Source: Pseudomonadota bacterium (GTDB taxonomy: Bacteria > Pseudomonadota > Gammaproteobacteria > Xanthomonadales > Xanthomonadaceae). From it: DNA of 5,134 nucleotides. Made by a program: the position numbers and the translations under genes. Location of the stretch: positions 1 through 5,134 of the forward strand of contig JAEWLO010000224.1 of the NCBI GenBank assembly GCA_023457475.1, in the 5' to 3' direction. Below, piece after piece: positions 1 through 5,134 of the stretch; positions within the stretch are counted from its first letter, which is position 1, and each line of letters opens with the position of its first letter. Under the pieces are notes generated by a model, which saw only the letters and a program-made list of their open reading frames with translations, searched no databases and was not told the origin of the DNA.

Positions 1-200
1 TTCCCATCCAGCGCGGCACGCGCCAACCGGCTCAGTGCCGCGTCGACTCTGGCCGGTGCACCGGCTGCCGGCGGCGTCCACGGCAACCGTTCCACCGCCA
101 AAGCGCTCAGCGGCAGCAGCATGAACAGGACGACCAGTGCGACGTGCAGCAACGGGGTGCAGCCGGTACGGGAGCGAAGCGAGGTGCTGCGGTCGGCCAT
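1..200 (-). CDS. Exported protein of unknown function, N-terminal part (3' end beyond window)
   Basis: An open frame begins with ATG at 200-198 and stays open for 66 codons to the left edge. An AGGG lies 8 bases before the ATG, and no in-frame start exists just upstream. The product has a classic Sec signal peptide: basic residues at 4, 9 and 11, a hydrophobic core at about 17-31 (LLHVALVVLFMLLPL) and an AxA cleavage site at A33-L34-A35. The mature protein would start VERLPWTPPAAG and continue into an alanine- and leucine-rich, probably helical stretch (DAALSRLARAALDG). It should reach the periplasm or outer membrane, or stay as a signal anchor. It follows the LysR gene by 77 bases on the same strand, so co-transcription is possible. 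I do not recognise the family from 66 residues. Confidence 0.62.
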   Translation of the reverse strand, partial: MADRSTSLRSRTGCTPLLHVALVVLFMLLPLSALAVERLPWTPPAAGAPARVDAALSRLARAALDG

Positions 201-277
201 CGGGACTGCCCTGTCATGTTCGGCCTGGCGGACACTACGGCACCCTCGCCGTCGCCGCCAGTCCCGTGATGCAGGGG

Positions 278-1189
278 TCACGGCAGGCCGGACAGGCGTT
301 GTGGGAAGGTCTGCTCCAGCCATTCCACGAACACGCGCAGCCGATGGGTCATGTGACGGGTCTGCGGGTAGATCAGGCGCAGAGGCAGCGACGCAGGCCG
401 CCACTGCGGGAGGATTTCCACCAGCTCGCCACTGTCGAGCGCCGCCCTGGCGGCATGTTCGAAGGTCTGGATCACGCCGATCCCGGTGATGGCCGCGGCA
501 AGGTGCGTGCTGCTTTCGTTGATACCCAGTTCGTGCTCGCCGATGATCTCGACGTGTTCACTGCCGCGCTCGAACCGGAACGGAAACGGGCGGGCACTCA
601 TCGAGGACAGGAAACTCACCAGACAATGCCCGTGGCGCAGCGCATCCGGGTGTGTTGGCACCGCGCGCCCCGCCAGGTAGGCCGGGCTGGCACAGGTCAC
701 GACCCGTGCATCGCCCAGGGCATGGGTCACCATCGAGGTATCGGCCAGGGCTCCGATCCGGATCACGCAGTCCACGTGCTCGCCGATCTGGCTCAGCGGA
801 CGGTCCGAAACGCCCAGGGCCAGATGGATATCCGGATAGCGCTGCATGAACCCGGGCAGGGCCGGGATCAGCACATCGCGCGCGGTGGCCCCGCCAACGT
901 CCACACGCAGGAGACCGCGCGGGGCGTCGCCGGTTGCGCCGAAGGACGCGTCGATATCCTCGAGATCGCCCAGCAGACGACCGGCCTTTTCGTAGTACAG
1001 AATGCCTTCGGCGGTGGCCGAGACGCGGCGCGTGGTGCGCTCCAGCAGCCGCACCCCGAGGTGGGCTTCCAGCTCGCGGATGGTCTTGCTCAAGGTGGCG
1101 CCGGGCATGCCGAGCGATTCTGCGGCACGGGTGAAGCTGCCGGCTTCGACGACGCGGGTGAACGCACGGATGGCGATCAACTGGTTCAC
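278..1189 (-). CDS. LysR-family transcriptional regulator (CrgA-like clade)
   Basis: This 303-residue protein has the standard LysR length and layout. The N-terminal winged helix-turn-helix spans about residues 3-61 (FTRVVEAGSFTRAAESLG, then the recognition helix ATLSKTIRELE and LGVRLLERTTRRVSAT). A linker helix follows to about 87. The periplasmic-binding-protein-like effector domain runs from about 90 to 296, with DCVIRIG at 140-146, the CASPAYLA segment at 166-173 and GIGVIQ at 236-241. These match the CrgA-type group in known LysR families. The start is GTG at 1189-1187, with AGGA 9 bases upstream and no in-frame ATG before residue 28. It should act as a cytoplasmic tetramer binding T-N11-A type sites; its effector is unknown. 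It lies 96 bases downstream of the MarR-GNAT gene on the same strand and lacks the divergent target gene that LysR regulators often have. Confidence 0.95.
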   Translation of the reverse strand: MNQLIAIRAFTRVVEAGSFTRAAESLGMPGATLSKTIRELEAHLGVRLLERTTRRVSATAEGILYYEKAGRLLGDLEDIDASFGATGDAPRGLLRVDVGGATARDVLIPALPGFMQRYPDIHLALGVSDRPLSQIGEHVDCVIRIGALADTSMVTHALGDARVVTCASPAYLAGRAVPTHPDALRHGHCLVSFLSSMSARPFPFRFERGSEHVEIIGEHELGINESSTHLAAAITGIGVIQTFEHAARAALDSGELVEILPQWRPASLPLRLIYPQTRHMTHRLRVFVEWLEQTFPQRLSGLP

Positions 1190-1285
1190 GTGTCTGCTTC
1201 CTGTCCGCCCACCTCCTGCTTCGGTGAGCGTAGCAACCCGTCGGGGACGGCAGTACCGTAGTTCTACTGGGCAAGGCGCAGCCGT
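1190..1285 (-). other. Gap between MarR-GNAT and LysR genes, weak structure only
   Basis: This 96-base gap carries the LysR ribosome binding site (AGGA, complement of 1199-1202). It also has two short overlapping dyads: CCGTC-GGG-GACGG at 1238-1250 and ACGG-N5-CCGT at 1247-1259. Neither is followed by a T run on either strand, so I do not call a terminator. They could be LysR autoregulatory half-sites or chance. No clear -35/-10 pair was found for LysR. Confidence 0.3.
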
Positions 1286-2203
1286 CTACAGACTGCGTGC
1301 CCACAACTGCGACACCTGCGGCATCCCGAACAGCTGTTCGTGCTGCTCGGTAAGCAGCTCGAAGCCGCACCGTTCGAACAGGCGGCGTGCGTCGGTGAGC
1401 GCGGCATTGGTCCACAACACCATGCGCCGATAGCCCACCGCACGCGCGAAGCTCATGGCTTCCTCTACCAGGTGCAGACCGATCCCCTGCCCACGCGCGG
1501 CGGCATCCACATGCAGCAACCGCAGTTTGGCGTTTTGCGCGTCGTGGCGCACCACGAAGACGGAGCCGACCGGCGTGCCATCCTGTTCGGCGATCCAGCA
1601 GCGTTCCGTCTGCGGATCATGCTCACGCAGAAACCGGGTGACGATGTCGGCCACCAACGCTTCAAAGTCCGCATTCCAGCCGAACTCACGCGCATAGAGC
1701 GCGCCATGCTTGTGGATCACCCACCCCATGTCGCCCGGCCGCGGCGCGCGCAGCACCGGACTCGAGCCCGGCGTACCCAGCAGCGAGCGGATCTGCAACA
1801 TGGCATCCAACAGTCGTTGCCGCCCCGGTGCGCCCAGGGTCTCCAGGGTGCTGCGTATCGCGGCCGCCTCCGCGTCCTGCAGCGGCTGCAACAGGGTACG
1901 ACCGGCATCGGTCAGTGCGACGCGGCGCGCACGGCCATCCATCGCCGAAGGCGGTCGCTCGACCAGTCCACGCGCCTGCAGCCCGCTGAGCAGCCGGCTC
2001 AGGTACCCGGCATCGAGATCAAGCACGTCGCGCAGGGCGGCCGCGCTCGCCGCACTGGCATCGGCCAGCGCCCACAGCAGCCGCAGCTCGGCGTCCGCCA
2101 CCCCGTCAACGTGCCGCCCGGCCGCATTGGCCTGAAGACGCTGTGCGTAGAAACGGTCGAAGGTGCGCATCTGGGCAACGGCAACCGCATCCGGTTCTGA
2201 CAT
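1286..2203 (-). CDS. MarR-family regulator fused to GNAT N-acetyltransferase
   Basis: The 305-residue protein has two domains. Residues 1 to about 148 form a MarR-type winged helix-turn-helix: AELRLLWALADA at 38-49, recognition helix DAGYLSRLLSGLQARGLV at 64-81, and wing RPPSAMDGRARRVALT at 83-98 followed by DAGR. Residues about 150-305 form a GNAT acetyltransferase: IAEQDGTPVGSVFV at 204-217, then motif A (LLHVDAAARGQGIGLHLVEEAM at 229-250) with the acetyl-CoA pyrophosphate loop R-G-Q-G-I-G, and the usual C-terminal DARRLFERCGFELL at 271-284. This fusion is a known architecture; the acyl acceptor is unknown. I chose ATG at 2203-2201 because AAAGGA lies 6 bases upstream. A TTG at 2230 extends the frame by nine codons but falls inside the promoter and operator. 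It is transcribed divergently from the receptor and probably represses itself. Confidence 0.94.
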   Translation of the reverse strand: MSEPDAVAVAQMRTFDRFYAQRLQANAAGRHVDGVADAELRLLWALADASAASAAALRDVLDLDAGYLSRLLSGLQARGLVERPPSAMDGRARRVALTDAGRTLLQPLQDAEAAAIRSTLETLGAPGRQRLLDAMLQIRSLLGTPGSSPVLRAPRPGDMGWVIHKHGALYAREFGWNADFEALVADIVTRFLREHDPQTERCWIAEQDGTPVGSVFVVRHDAQNAKLRLLHVDAAARGQGIGLHLVEEAMSFARAVGYRRMVLWTNAALTDARRLFERCGFELLTEQHEQLFGMPQVSQLWARSL

Positions 2204-2209
2204 AGCCTG

Positions 2210-2215
2210 TCCTTT
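2210..2215 (-). promoter_or_regulatory. Ribosome binding site deciding the MarR-GNAT start
   Basis: The minus strand reads AAAGGA here, 6 bases before ATG at 2203-2201. This strong Shine-Dalgarno fixes the start at residue MSEPDAV and argues against the upstream TTG at 2230. Confidence 0.8.
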
Positions 2216-2217
2216 AA

Positions 2218-2250
2218 GTGCTTTTGGCAATTATTAGTTGCCTTAAGCAC
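2218..2250. promoter_or_regulatory. 33-base imperfect palindrome, probable MarR-type operator
   Basis: The sequence is symmetric around 2234. The outer arms are GTGCTT (2218-2223) and AAGCAC (2245-2250); the inner arms are GGCAA (2226-2230) and TTGCC (2238-2242), around an AT-rich centre. Thirteen of 16 base pairs match, far beyond chance for one short region. MarR proteins bind such AT-centred palindromes over their own promoters, and this one covers the -10 and presumed transcription start of the adjacent MarR-GNAT gene. The minus-strand core GGCAACTAAT resembles, from memory, half of the Escherichia coli marO sites. Direct binding is inference. Confidence 0.65.
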
Positions 2251-2258
2251 ATATACAA
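2230..2258 (-). promoter_or_regulatory. Sigma-70-type promoter for the MarR-GNAT gene
   Basis: On the minus strand a TTGTAT (complement of 2253-2258, three of six to consensus) is separated by 17 bases from AATAAT (complement of 2230-2235, five of six to TATAAT). Transcription would start near 2223, giving a leader of about 20 bases that holds the AAAGGA site. The -10 lies in the centre of the 2218-2250 palindrome, so a bound repressor would block RNA polymerase. The -35 is weak, so the call rests on the -10, spacing and position. Confidence 0.55.
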
Positions 2259-2263
2259 GGCGG

Positions 2264-2297
2264 TTATGTGATCAATATCGCGAGTTATCACGCATAA
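2264..2297. repeat. Bulged inverted repeat in the divergent region
   Basis: The left arm is TTATGTGAT (2264-2272). The right arm ATCACGCATAA (2287-2297) reads TTATGCGTGAT on the other strand, so the arms match over nine bases with a two-base CG insertion, around a 14-base centre. It superficially resembles a CRP-type site through GTGA and TCAC, but the spacing (16 instead of 6) excludes that. It may be a regulator site shared by both divergent genes, or chance. Confidence 0.35.
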
Positions 2298-2311
2298 ACG
2301 AAAGATTCGTT
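2297..2311. repeat. 15-base inverted repeat next to the putative receptor -35
   Basis: AACGAA (2297-2302) and TTCGTT (2306-2311) are perfect inverted arms around AGA. The right arm overlaps the putative receptor -35 (TTGCAG, 2310-2315), a typical place for an operator. Two six-base arms with a short spacer are expected by chance about once in a few hundred bases, so the evidence is positional only. Confidence 0.3.
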
Positions 2312-2337
2312 GCAGTACGGTTTACGTTCTGTTAATT
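2310..2337 (+). promoter_or_regulatory. Weak candidate promoter for the TonB-dependent receptor
   Basis: TTGCAG (2310-2315) could serve as -35 with GTTAAT (2331-2336) at 15 bases or TTAATT (2332-2337) at 16 bases as -10. Matches to consensus are only moderate and the spacing is short, suggesting a promoter that needs an activator or another sigma factor. TTCTG is directly repeated at 2327-2331 and 2336-2340. No better pair was seen between 2251 and 2380. The implied leader would be about 90 bases. Confidence 0.3.
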
Positions 2338-2350
2338 CTGCGTGTAGCGA

Positions 2351-2362
2351 CCAGGGCCCTGG
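2351..2362. repeat. Perfect 12-base GC palindrome in the receptor leader
   Basis: CCAGGGCCCTGG is fully self-complementary and ends four bases before the AAGGAG at 2367. As RNA it could form only a short stem (CCAG/CTGG around GGCC), so a protein-binding or intermolecular role is as likely as a hairpin. There is no T run after it, so it is not a terminator. Confidence 0.35.
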
Positions 2363-2366
2363 CCGC

Positions 2367-2394
2367 AAGGAGAAACACACGCATGAACGACTGA
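2367..2394 (+). promoter_or_regulatory. Strong Shine-Dalgarno and three-codon leader open frame
   Basis: AAGGAG (2367-2372) is followed after 10 bases by ATG AAC GAC TGA (2383-2394), encoding Met-Asn-Asp. The frame differs from the receptor's, and the receptor frame carries a TGA at 2384-2386, so this cannot be an N-terminal extension. It is the best ribosome binding site in the leader, better than the AAGG before the real receptor start 37 bases further on. It may be a leader peptide that modulates receptor translation, or an unused remnant. Confidence 0.35.
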
Positions 2395-2431
2395 AAACGA
2401 CCAACCGACAATCAGACTGCAAGGTGCATGC

Positions 2432-5038
2432 ATGAACTACCGAACTGGCAGTAGTGTTCAGGCCCCAAAAGCGATAACGCCATTGGCATCTGCAGTGATG
2501 GTGGCCCTGGCCACCGCCCTGCTCGCCGCCAGCCCGCGCGCGGCGGCACAGGACAGCAGTACACAGGGAACCTCTTCAGCGACCACCCTCGATACCGTTT
2601 CGGTGCTGGGCAGCCGCACCAAACCGCGTACGGTGTCTTCCTCGGCAGTGCCGATCGACATCATCAGCGGCGAGGAATTCCGCAACCAGGGCGCGACCGA
2701 TGCCCTCGACCAGCTCAAGGTGCTGGTGCCCTCGTTCAACGTCAGCACCATTCCGATCGACGACGCCGCCAGCCTCGTGCGCCCGGCCAACCTGCGCGGT
2801 CTGCCGCCGGACAACACCCTGCTGCTGGTGAACGGCAAGCGCTTCCATCGCTCGGCGGTGATCACCTTCCTCGGCCACGGCCTGTCCGATGGTGCCCAGG
2901 GTCCCGACCTGTCGGTGTTCCCGTCGCTGGCGCTGGAACAGGTGGACGTTCTGCGCGACGGCGCGGCCGCCCAGTACGGTTCGGACGCCATTGCCGGCGT
3001 GCTCAACTTCGGCCTCAAGAAGCTGCGCGAAGGCGGGACGGTGGAAGCGTTCGCCGGCCAGTACTACGAGGGCGATGGACTCACCACACAGTACTCGGCG
3101 CAGATCGGCCTGCCGATCACCGAGCATGGCTTCGCCACGCTGACCGCCGAATGGCGAAAGGCCGACGACACCTCGCGCAGCGTGCAGCGCGACGACGCCG
3201 CGGCCGCCGCGGCGGCGGGCTATCCTGGCGTCAACGATCCCGCACAGATCTGGGGTTCGCCCAAGGTCGACGACGACCTGAAGTTCGTGGCCAACCTCGG
3301 CTACGAAGCCGAGAACGTGGAGTTCTACCTGTTCGGCAACTACGCCAAGCGCACGGTGGATGGCGGGTTCTACTACCGCGATCCGACCTCCCGTTCCGGC
3401 GTGTACTCCAACGACGGGGGCGAAACGCTGCTGGTCGGCAACCTGACCGGTGCCGGTGCCTGCCCGACCATCGCCCTGCGCGACGGGGCCGGCAACCTGA
3501 TTCCGTACAGCACGGTCAGCGCAGCTGTCGGTGCGCTGCCGTCCAACTGCTTCACCTTCCTCTCCAGCCTGCCCGGCGGCTTCACCCCGCGTTTCGGCGG
3601 CGAGCTGGAAGACGCCTCGGTGTTCGCCGGAGCCAAGGGCACGTGGGGCGAATGGTACTGGGACGCCAGCGGCTCCTGGGGCCGCAACGACATCGAGTTC
3701 ACCATCTACAACACGGTGAATGCCTCGCTCGGCCCCGACCAGCCGGCGGGCCTGTACTTCCGCCCGGGCGGCAATACGCAGACCGAGAAGAGCGTCAACT
3801 TCGATGTCAGCCGCGACATTCCCGCCAGTTTCAGCAGCCAGCCCCTGCGCCTGGCCATGGGCGCGGAGTGGCGTGAGGAGAGCTTCAGGATCAGCCCCGG
3901 CGATGGCCCCTCCACCGCGATCGGCCCGCTCACCCAACAGGGCTTCGCGCTCGGGTCGAACGGCTTCAACGGTTTCAGCCAGCGTACCGCCGGCACCTTC
4001 GACCGCCGCAACTGGGCAGCCTACGCGGACCTGGAAGCGCAGCTGACCGAACGCTTCCTGCTGGCCGGCGCGCTGCGCTATGAAGATTACGATTCGTTCG
4101 GCGACACCACCACCGGCAAGCTGACCGGCCGCTTCGACTTCAACGAGCACTTCGCGCTGCGCGGTGCCTACAACACCGGTTTCCGCGCCCCCACCCCGGG
4201 CCAGGCCAACATCAGCCAGATCAGCACCGTGTTCGGCGGTACCGCGCTGGAAGACATCGCCACCCTGCCGCCAACCAATCCCATCGCCCAGCTCAAGGGC
4301 GCACGGCCGCTTACCCCGGAGGAGTCGAAGAACATCTCGCTGGGCGCGGTGTGGACCGAAGGCGACTTCCTGCTCACCGTCGACGGCTACCAGATCAAGG
4401 TGGAAGACCGCATCGCCCTCAGCACCAGCTTCGCGGTGACGCCGGAAGAACGTGCAGCGCTGGTTGCCGGCGGAAACCCCGAGGCCGCTTCGATCTCGCA
4501 GGTGACCTACTTCGGCAATGCATTCGACACCACCACCACCGGCGTGGACGTGGTGACCAGCCTGAAGACCGATCACTTCGGCGGGACCACCACGTACTCG
4601 CTGGCCGCGAACTGGAACCGCACCAAGGTCGACCGCTACGACACCGACTTCATCGACGAAGCGCGCGTGTACAAGCTGGAGAAGTCCCTGCCCAAGACCA
4701 AGGGCTACTTCAGCATCAACCACCAGCGCCAGATCTTCCACGCCAACGTGCGCTTCAACTACTACAGCTCCTGGTACGAAGACCATCTGGACAGCGGGGT
4801 GATCTCGGCCGAGGACGGCGGCCTGCCGATCTACGGCGGCAGCGCCCTGATCGTGGACGCCGAACTGGGCTGGAAGTTCGATTCGGGCCTGTACTTCAGC
4901 GTGGGCGCGCAGAACCTGTTCGACCGCGTGCCGGCGGACAACCCGTGGGGCGGGGTCGCCGGCGCGCAGTACCCGGTGCATTCGCCGTATGGCTTCAATG
5001 GCGGGTTCTACTACGCCCGGGTGGGTTGGCGGTTCTAG
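2432..5038 (+). CDS. TonB-dependent outer-membrane receptor, substrate unknown
   Basis: The 868-residue protein imports a scarce ligand across the outer membrane using energy from TonB-ExbB-ExbD. A signal peptide spans about 1-40 (hydrophobic core LASAVMVALATALLAAS at 18-34, cleavage near AAAQ). A TonB-box-like LDTVSVLG follows at 53-60. The plug domain runs about 68-196, including VPIDIISGEEFRNQGATDAL, NLRGLPPDNTLLLVNGKR, EQVDVLRDGAAAQYGSDAIAGV. The rest is a 22-strand barrel, with NTGFRAPT at 581-588, LTPEESKNISLGAVW at 627-641, QNLFDR at 827-832 and a terminal aromatic (GWRF). C344 and C373 probably form a loop disulfide. A seven-alanine run lies at 256-262. ATG 2432 has AAGG 7 bases upstream. 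Ligand could be a siderophore, a carbohydrate or another nutrient; no neighbour decides it. It has no extra N-terminal signalling domain, so FecIR-type transduction is unlikely. Confidence 0.97.
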   Translation: MNYRTGSSVQAPKAITPLASAVMVALATALLAASPRAAAQDSSTQGTSSATTLDTVSVLGSRTKPRTVSSSAVPIDIISGEEFRNQGATDALDQLKVLVPSFNVSTIPIDDAASLVRPANLRGLPPDNTLLLVNGKRFHRSAVITFLGHGLSDGAQGPDLSVFPSLALEQVDVLRDGAAAQYGSDAIAGVLNFGLKKLREGGTVEAFAGQYYEGDGLTTQYSAQIGLPITEHGFATLTAEWRKADDTSRSVQRDDAAAAAAAGYPGVNDPAQIWGSPKVDDDLKFVANLGYEAENVEFYLFGNYAKRTVDGGFYYRDPTSRSGVYSNDGGETLLVGNLTGAGACPTIALRDGAGNLIPYSTVSAAVGALPSNCFTFLSSLPGGFTPRFGGELEDASVFAGAKGTWGEWYWDASGSWGRNDIEFTIYNTVNASLGPDQPAGLYFRPGGNTQTEKSVNFDVSRDIPASFSSQPLRLAMGAEWREESFRISPGDGPSTAIGPLTQQGFALGSNGFNGFSQRTAGTFDRRNWAAYADLEAQLTERFLLAGALRYEDYDSFGDTTTGKLTGRFDFNEHFALRGAYNTGFRAPTPGQANISQISTVFGGTALEDIATLPPTNPIAQLKGARPLTPEESKNISLGAVWTEGDFLLTVDGYQIKVEDRIALSTSFAVTPEERAALVAGGNPEAASISQVTYFGNAFDTTTTGVDVVTSLKTDHFGGTTTYSLAANWNRTKVDRYDTDFIDEARVYKLEKSLPKTKGYFSINHQRQIFHANVRFNYYSSWYEDHLDSGVISAEDGGLPIYGGSALIVDAELGWKFDSGLYFSVGAQNLFDRVPADNPWGGVAGAQYPVHSPYGFNGGFYYARVGWRF

Positions 5039-5056
5039 TCACCGGCAGGATTGGGG

Positions 5057-5070
5057 GGCCATGGATGGCC
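5057..5070. repeat. Short inverted repeat after the receptor gene
   Basis: GGCCAT (5057-5062) and ATGGCC (5065-5070) flank GG, 18 bases after the receptor stop. A stem with a tiny loop is possible but no T run follows, so an intrinsic terminator is not supported. The candidate start codon at 5065 falls within the right arm. Confidence 0.35.
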
Positions 5071-5134
5071 ACTCTGTCCCACTCTCCCGCCGTGCAGGCG
5101 CTGAGTGCTGATTTTGCGGAGAACGCCCGAAGTC
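5065..5134 (+). CDS. Possible start of a downstream gene, unidentified (partial)
   Basis: An ATG at 5065, preceded by a G run (5053-5058) 6 bases upstream, opens a frame that remains open for 23 codons to the right edge: MATLSHSPAVQALSADFAEN, then ARS. It begins 26 bases after the receptor stop with no terminator between, so it could be the second gene of an operon. G or C at the third position is only about two-thirds of codons, lower than in the complete genes here, so it could be non-coding. A competing ATG at 5061 stops after 16 codons. The family cannot be recognised from this fragment. Confidence 0.35.
   Translation, partial: MATLSHSPAVQALSADFAENARS

Noticed and set aside
201..266. Inverted pair CGGGACTG (201-208) and CAGTCCCG (259-266) in the gap after LysR
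   Set aside because: Eight-base arms 50 bases apart with no T run do not make a terminator; could be chance. Recorded only as a weak dyad.
137..1261. Plus-strand open frame of 374 codons over the LysR gene
   Set aside because: The opposite strand encodes a complete, well-conserved LysR protein in the same place; this frame has no coherent domain or good ribosome site.
558..1415. Second minus-strand frame of 285 codons overlapping LysR
   Set aside because: It reads the LysR gene out of frame, giving an Arg-rich composition typical of shifted frames in GC-rich genes.
1340..2200. Plus-strand open frame of 286 codons over the MarR-GNAT gene
   Set aside because: It is the antisense shadow of a gene with two intact recognisable domains; its own translation is Arg- and Gln-rich with no motif.
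2204..2230. N-terminal extension of MarR-GNAT from TTG at 2230
   Set aside because: It would place the start inside the -10 and operator, while ATG at 2203 has an AAAGGA at ideal distance.
2268..2291. CRP/Clp-type site suggested by GTGAT and ATCAC
   Set aside because: The spacing between GTGA and TCAC is 16 bases; a CRP-type site needs 6.
3191..3222. GC-rich triplet run encoding two Asp and seven Ala in the receptor
   Set aside because: It mixes GCC and GCG codons in frame within an extracellular-loop region and is ordinary low-complexity sequence, not a tandem repeat array.
2576..4981. Open frame of 801 codons on the minus strand opposite the receptor
   Set aside because: Strong GC at third positions of the receptor gene removes stops from this antisense frame. 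The translation has no recognisable domain and is rich in Val, Gly, Ala and His, as expected from a shadow frame.

Overview
This window is GC-rich chromosomal DNA. Its content (a large TonB-dependent outer-membrane receptor, a CrgA-type LysR regulator, a MarR-GNAT fusion) and its strong preference for G or C at third codon positions suggest a gammaproteobacterium of the Xanthomonadaceae, such as Stenotrophomonas, Xanthomonas or Pseudoxanthomonas. That placement is inference; no rRNA or other marker gene is present.

Layout. The left half is on the minus strand. Reading rightwards, it holds the start of an exported protein of unknown function that runs off the left edge (1-200), a complete LysR-family regulator (278-1189, GTG start) and a complete MarR-GNAT fusion (1286-2203). 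The gaps of 77 and 96 bases hold no convincing terminator, so the three could be partly co-transcribed, but each could also have its own promoter. The right half is on the plus strand: one 868-residue TonB-dependent receptor (2432-5038), then 96 bases that may open another gene at 5065.

The most informative non-coding stretch is the 228-base divergent region at 2204-2431. It is AT-richer than its surroundings and rich in dyad symmetry. A 33-base imperfect palindrome at 2218-2250 sits on a good minus-strand -10 element just upstream of the MarR-GNAT start, as expected for an autorepressor operator. Two further inverted repeats (2264-2297 and 2297-2311) lie towards the receptor promoter. A perfect 12-base palindrome (2351-2362) and a strong Shine-Dalgarno feeding a three-codon open frame (2367-2394) lie in the presumed receptor leader.

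How the genes may work together. The simplest reading is a receptor gene transcribed divergently from a regulator that controls itself and perhaps the receptor. The receptor's substrate cannot be told from sequence: there is no recognisable Fur box, no FecI/FecR pair and no catabolic enzyme in view. The LysR gene has no divergent partner. No tRNA, rRNA, CRISPR array, insertion sequence or phage gene is seen. I do not see a clearly new multi-gene system; the leads worth following are the operator array and leader between the regulator and the receptor.
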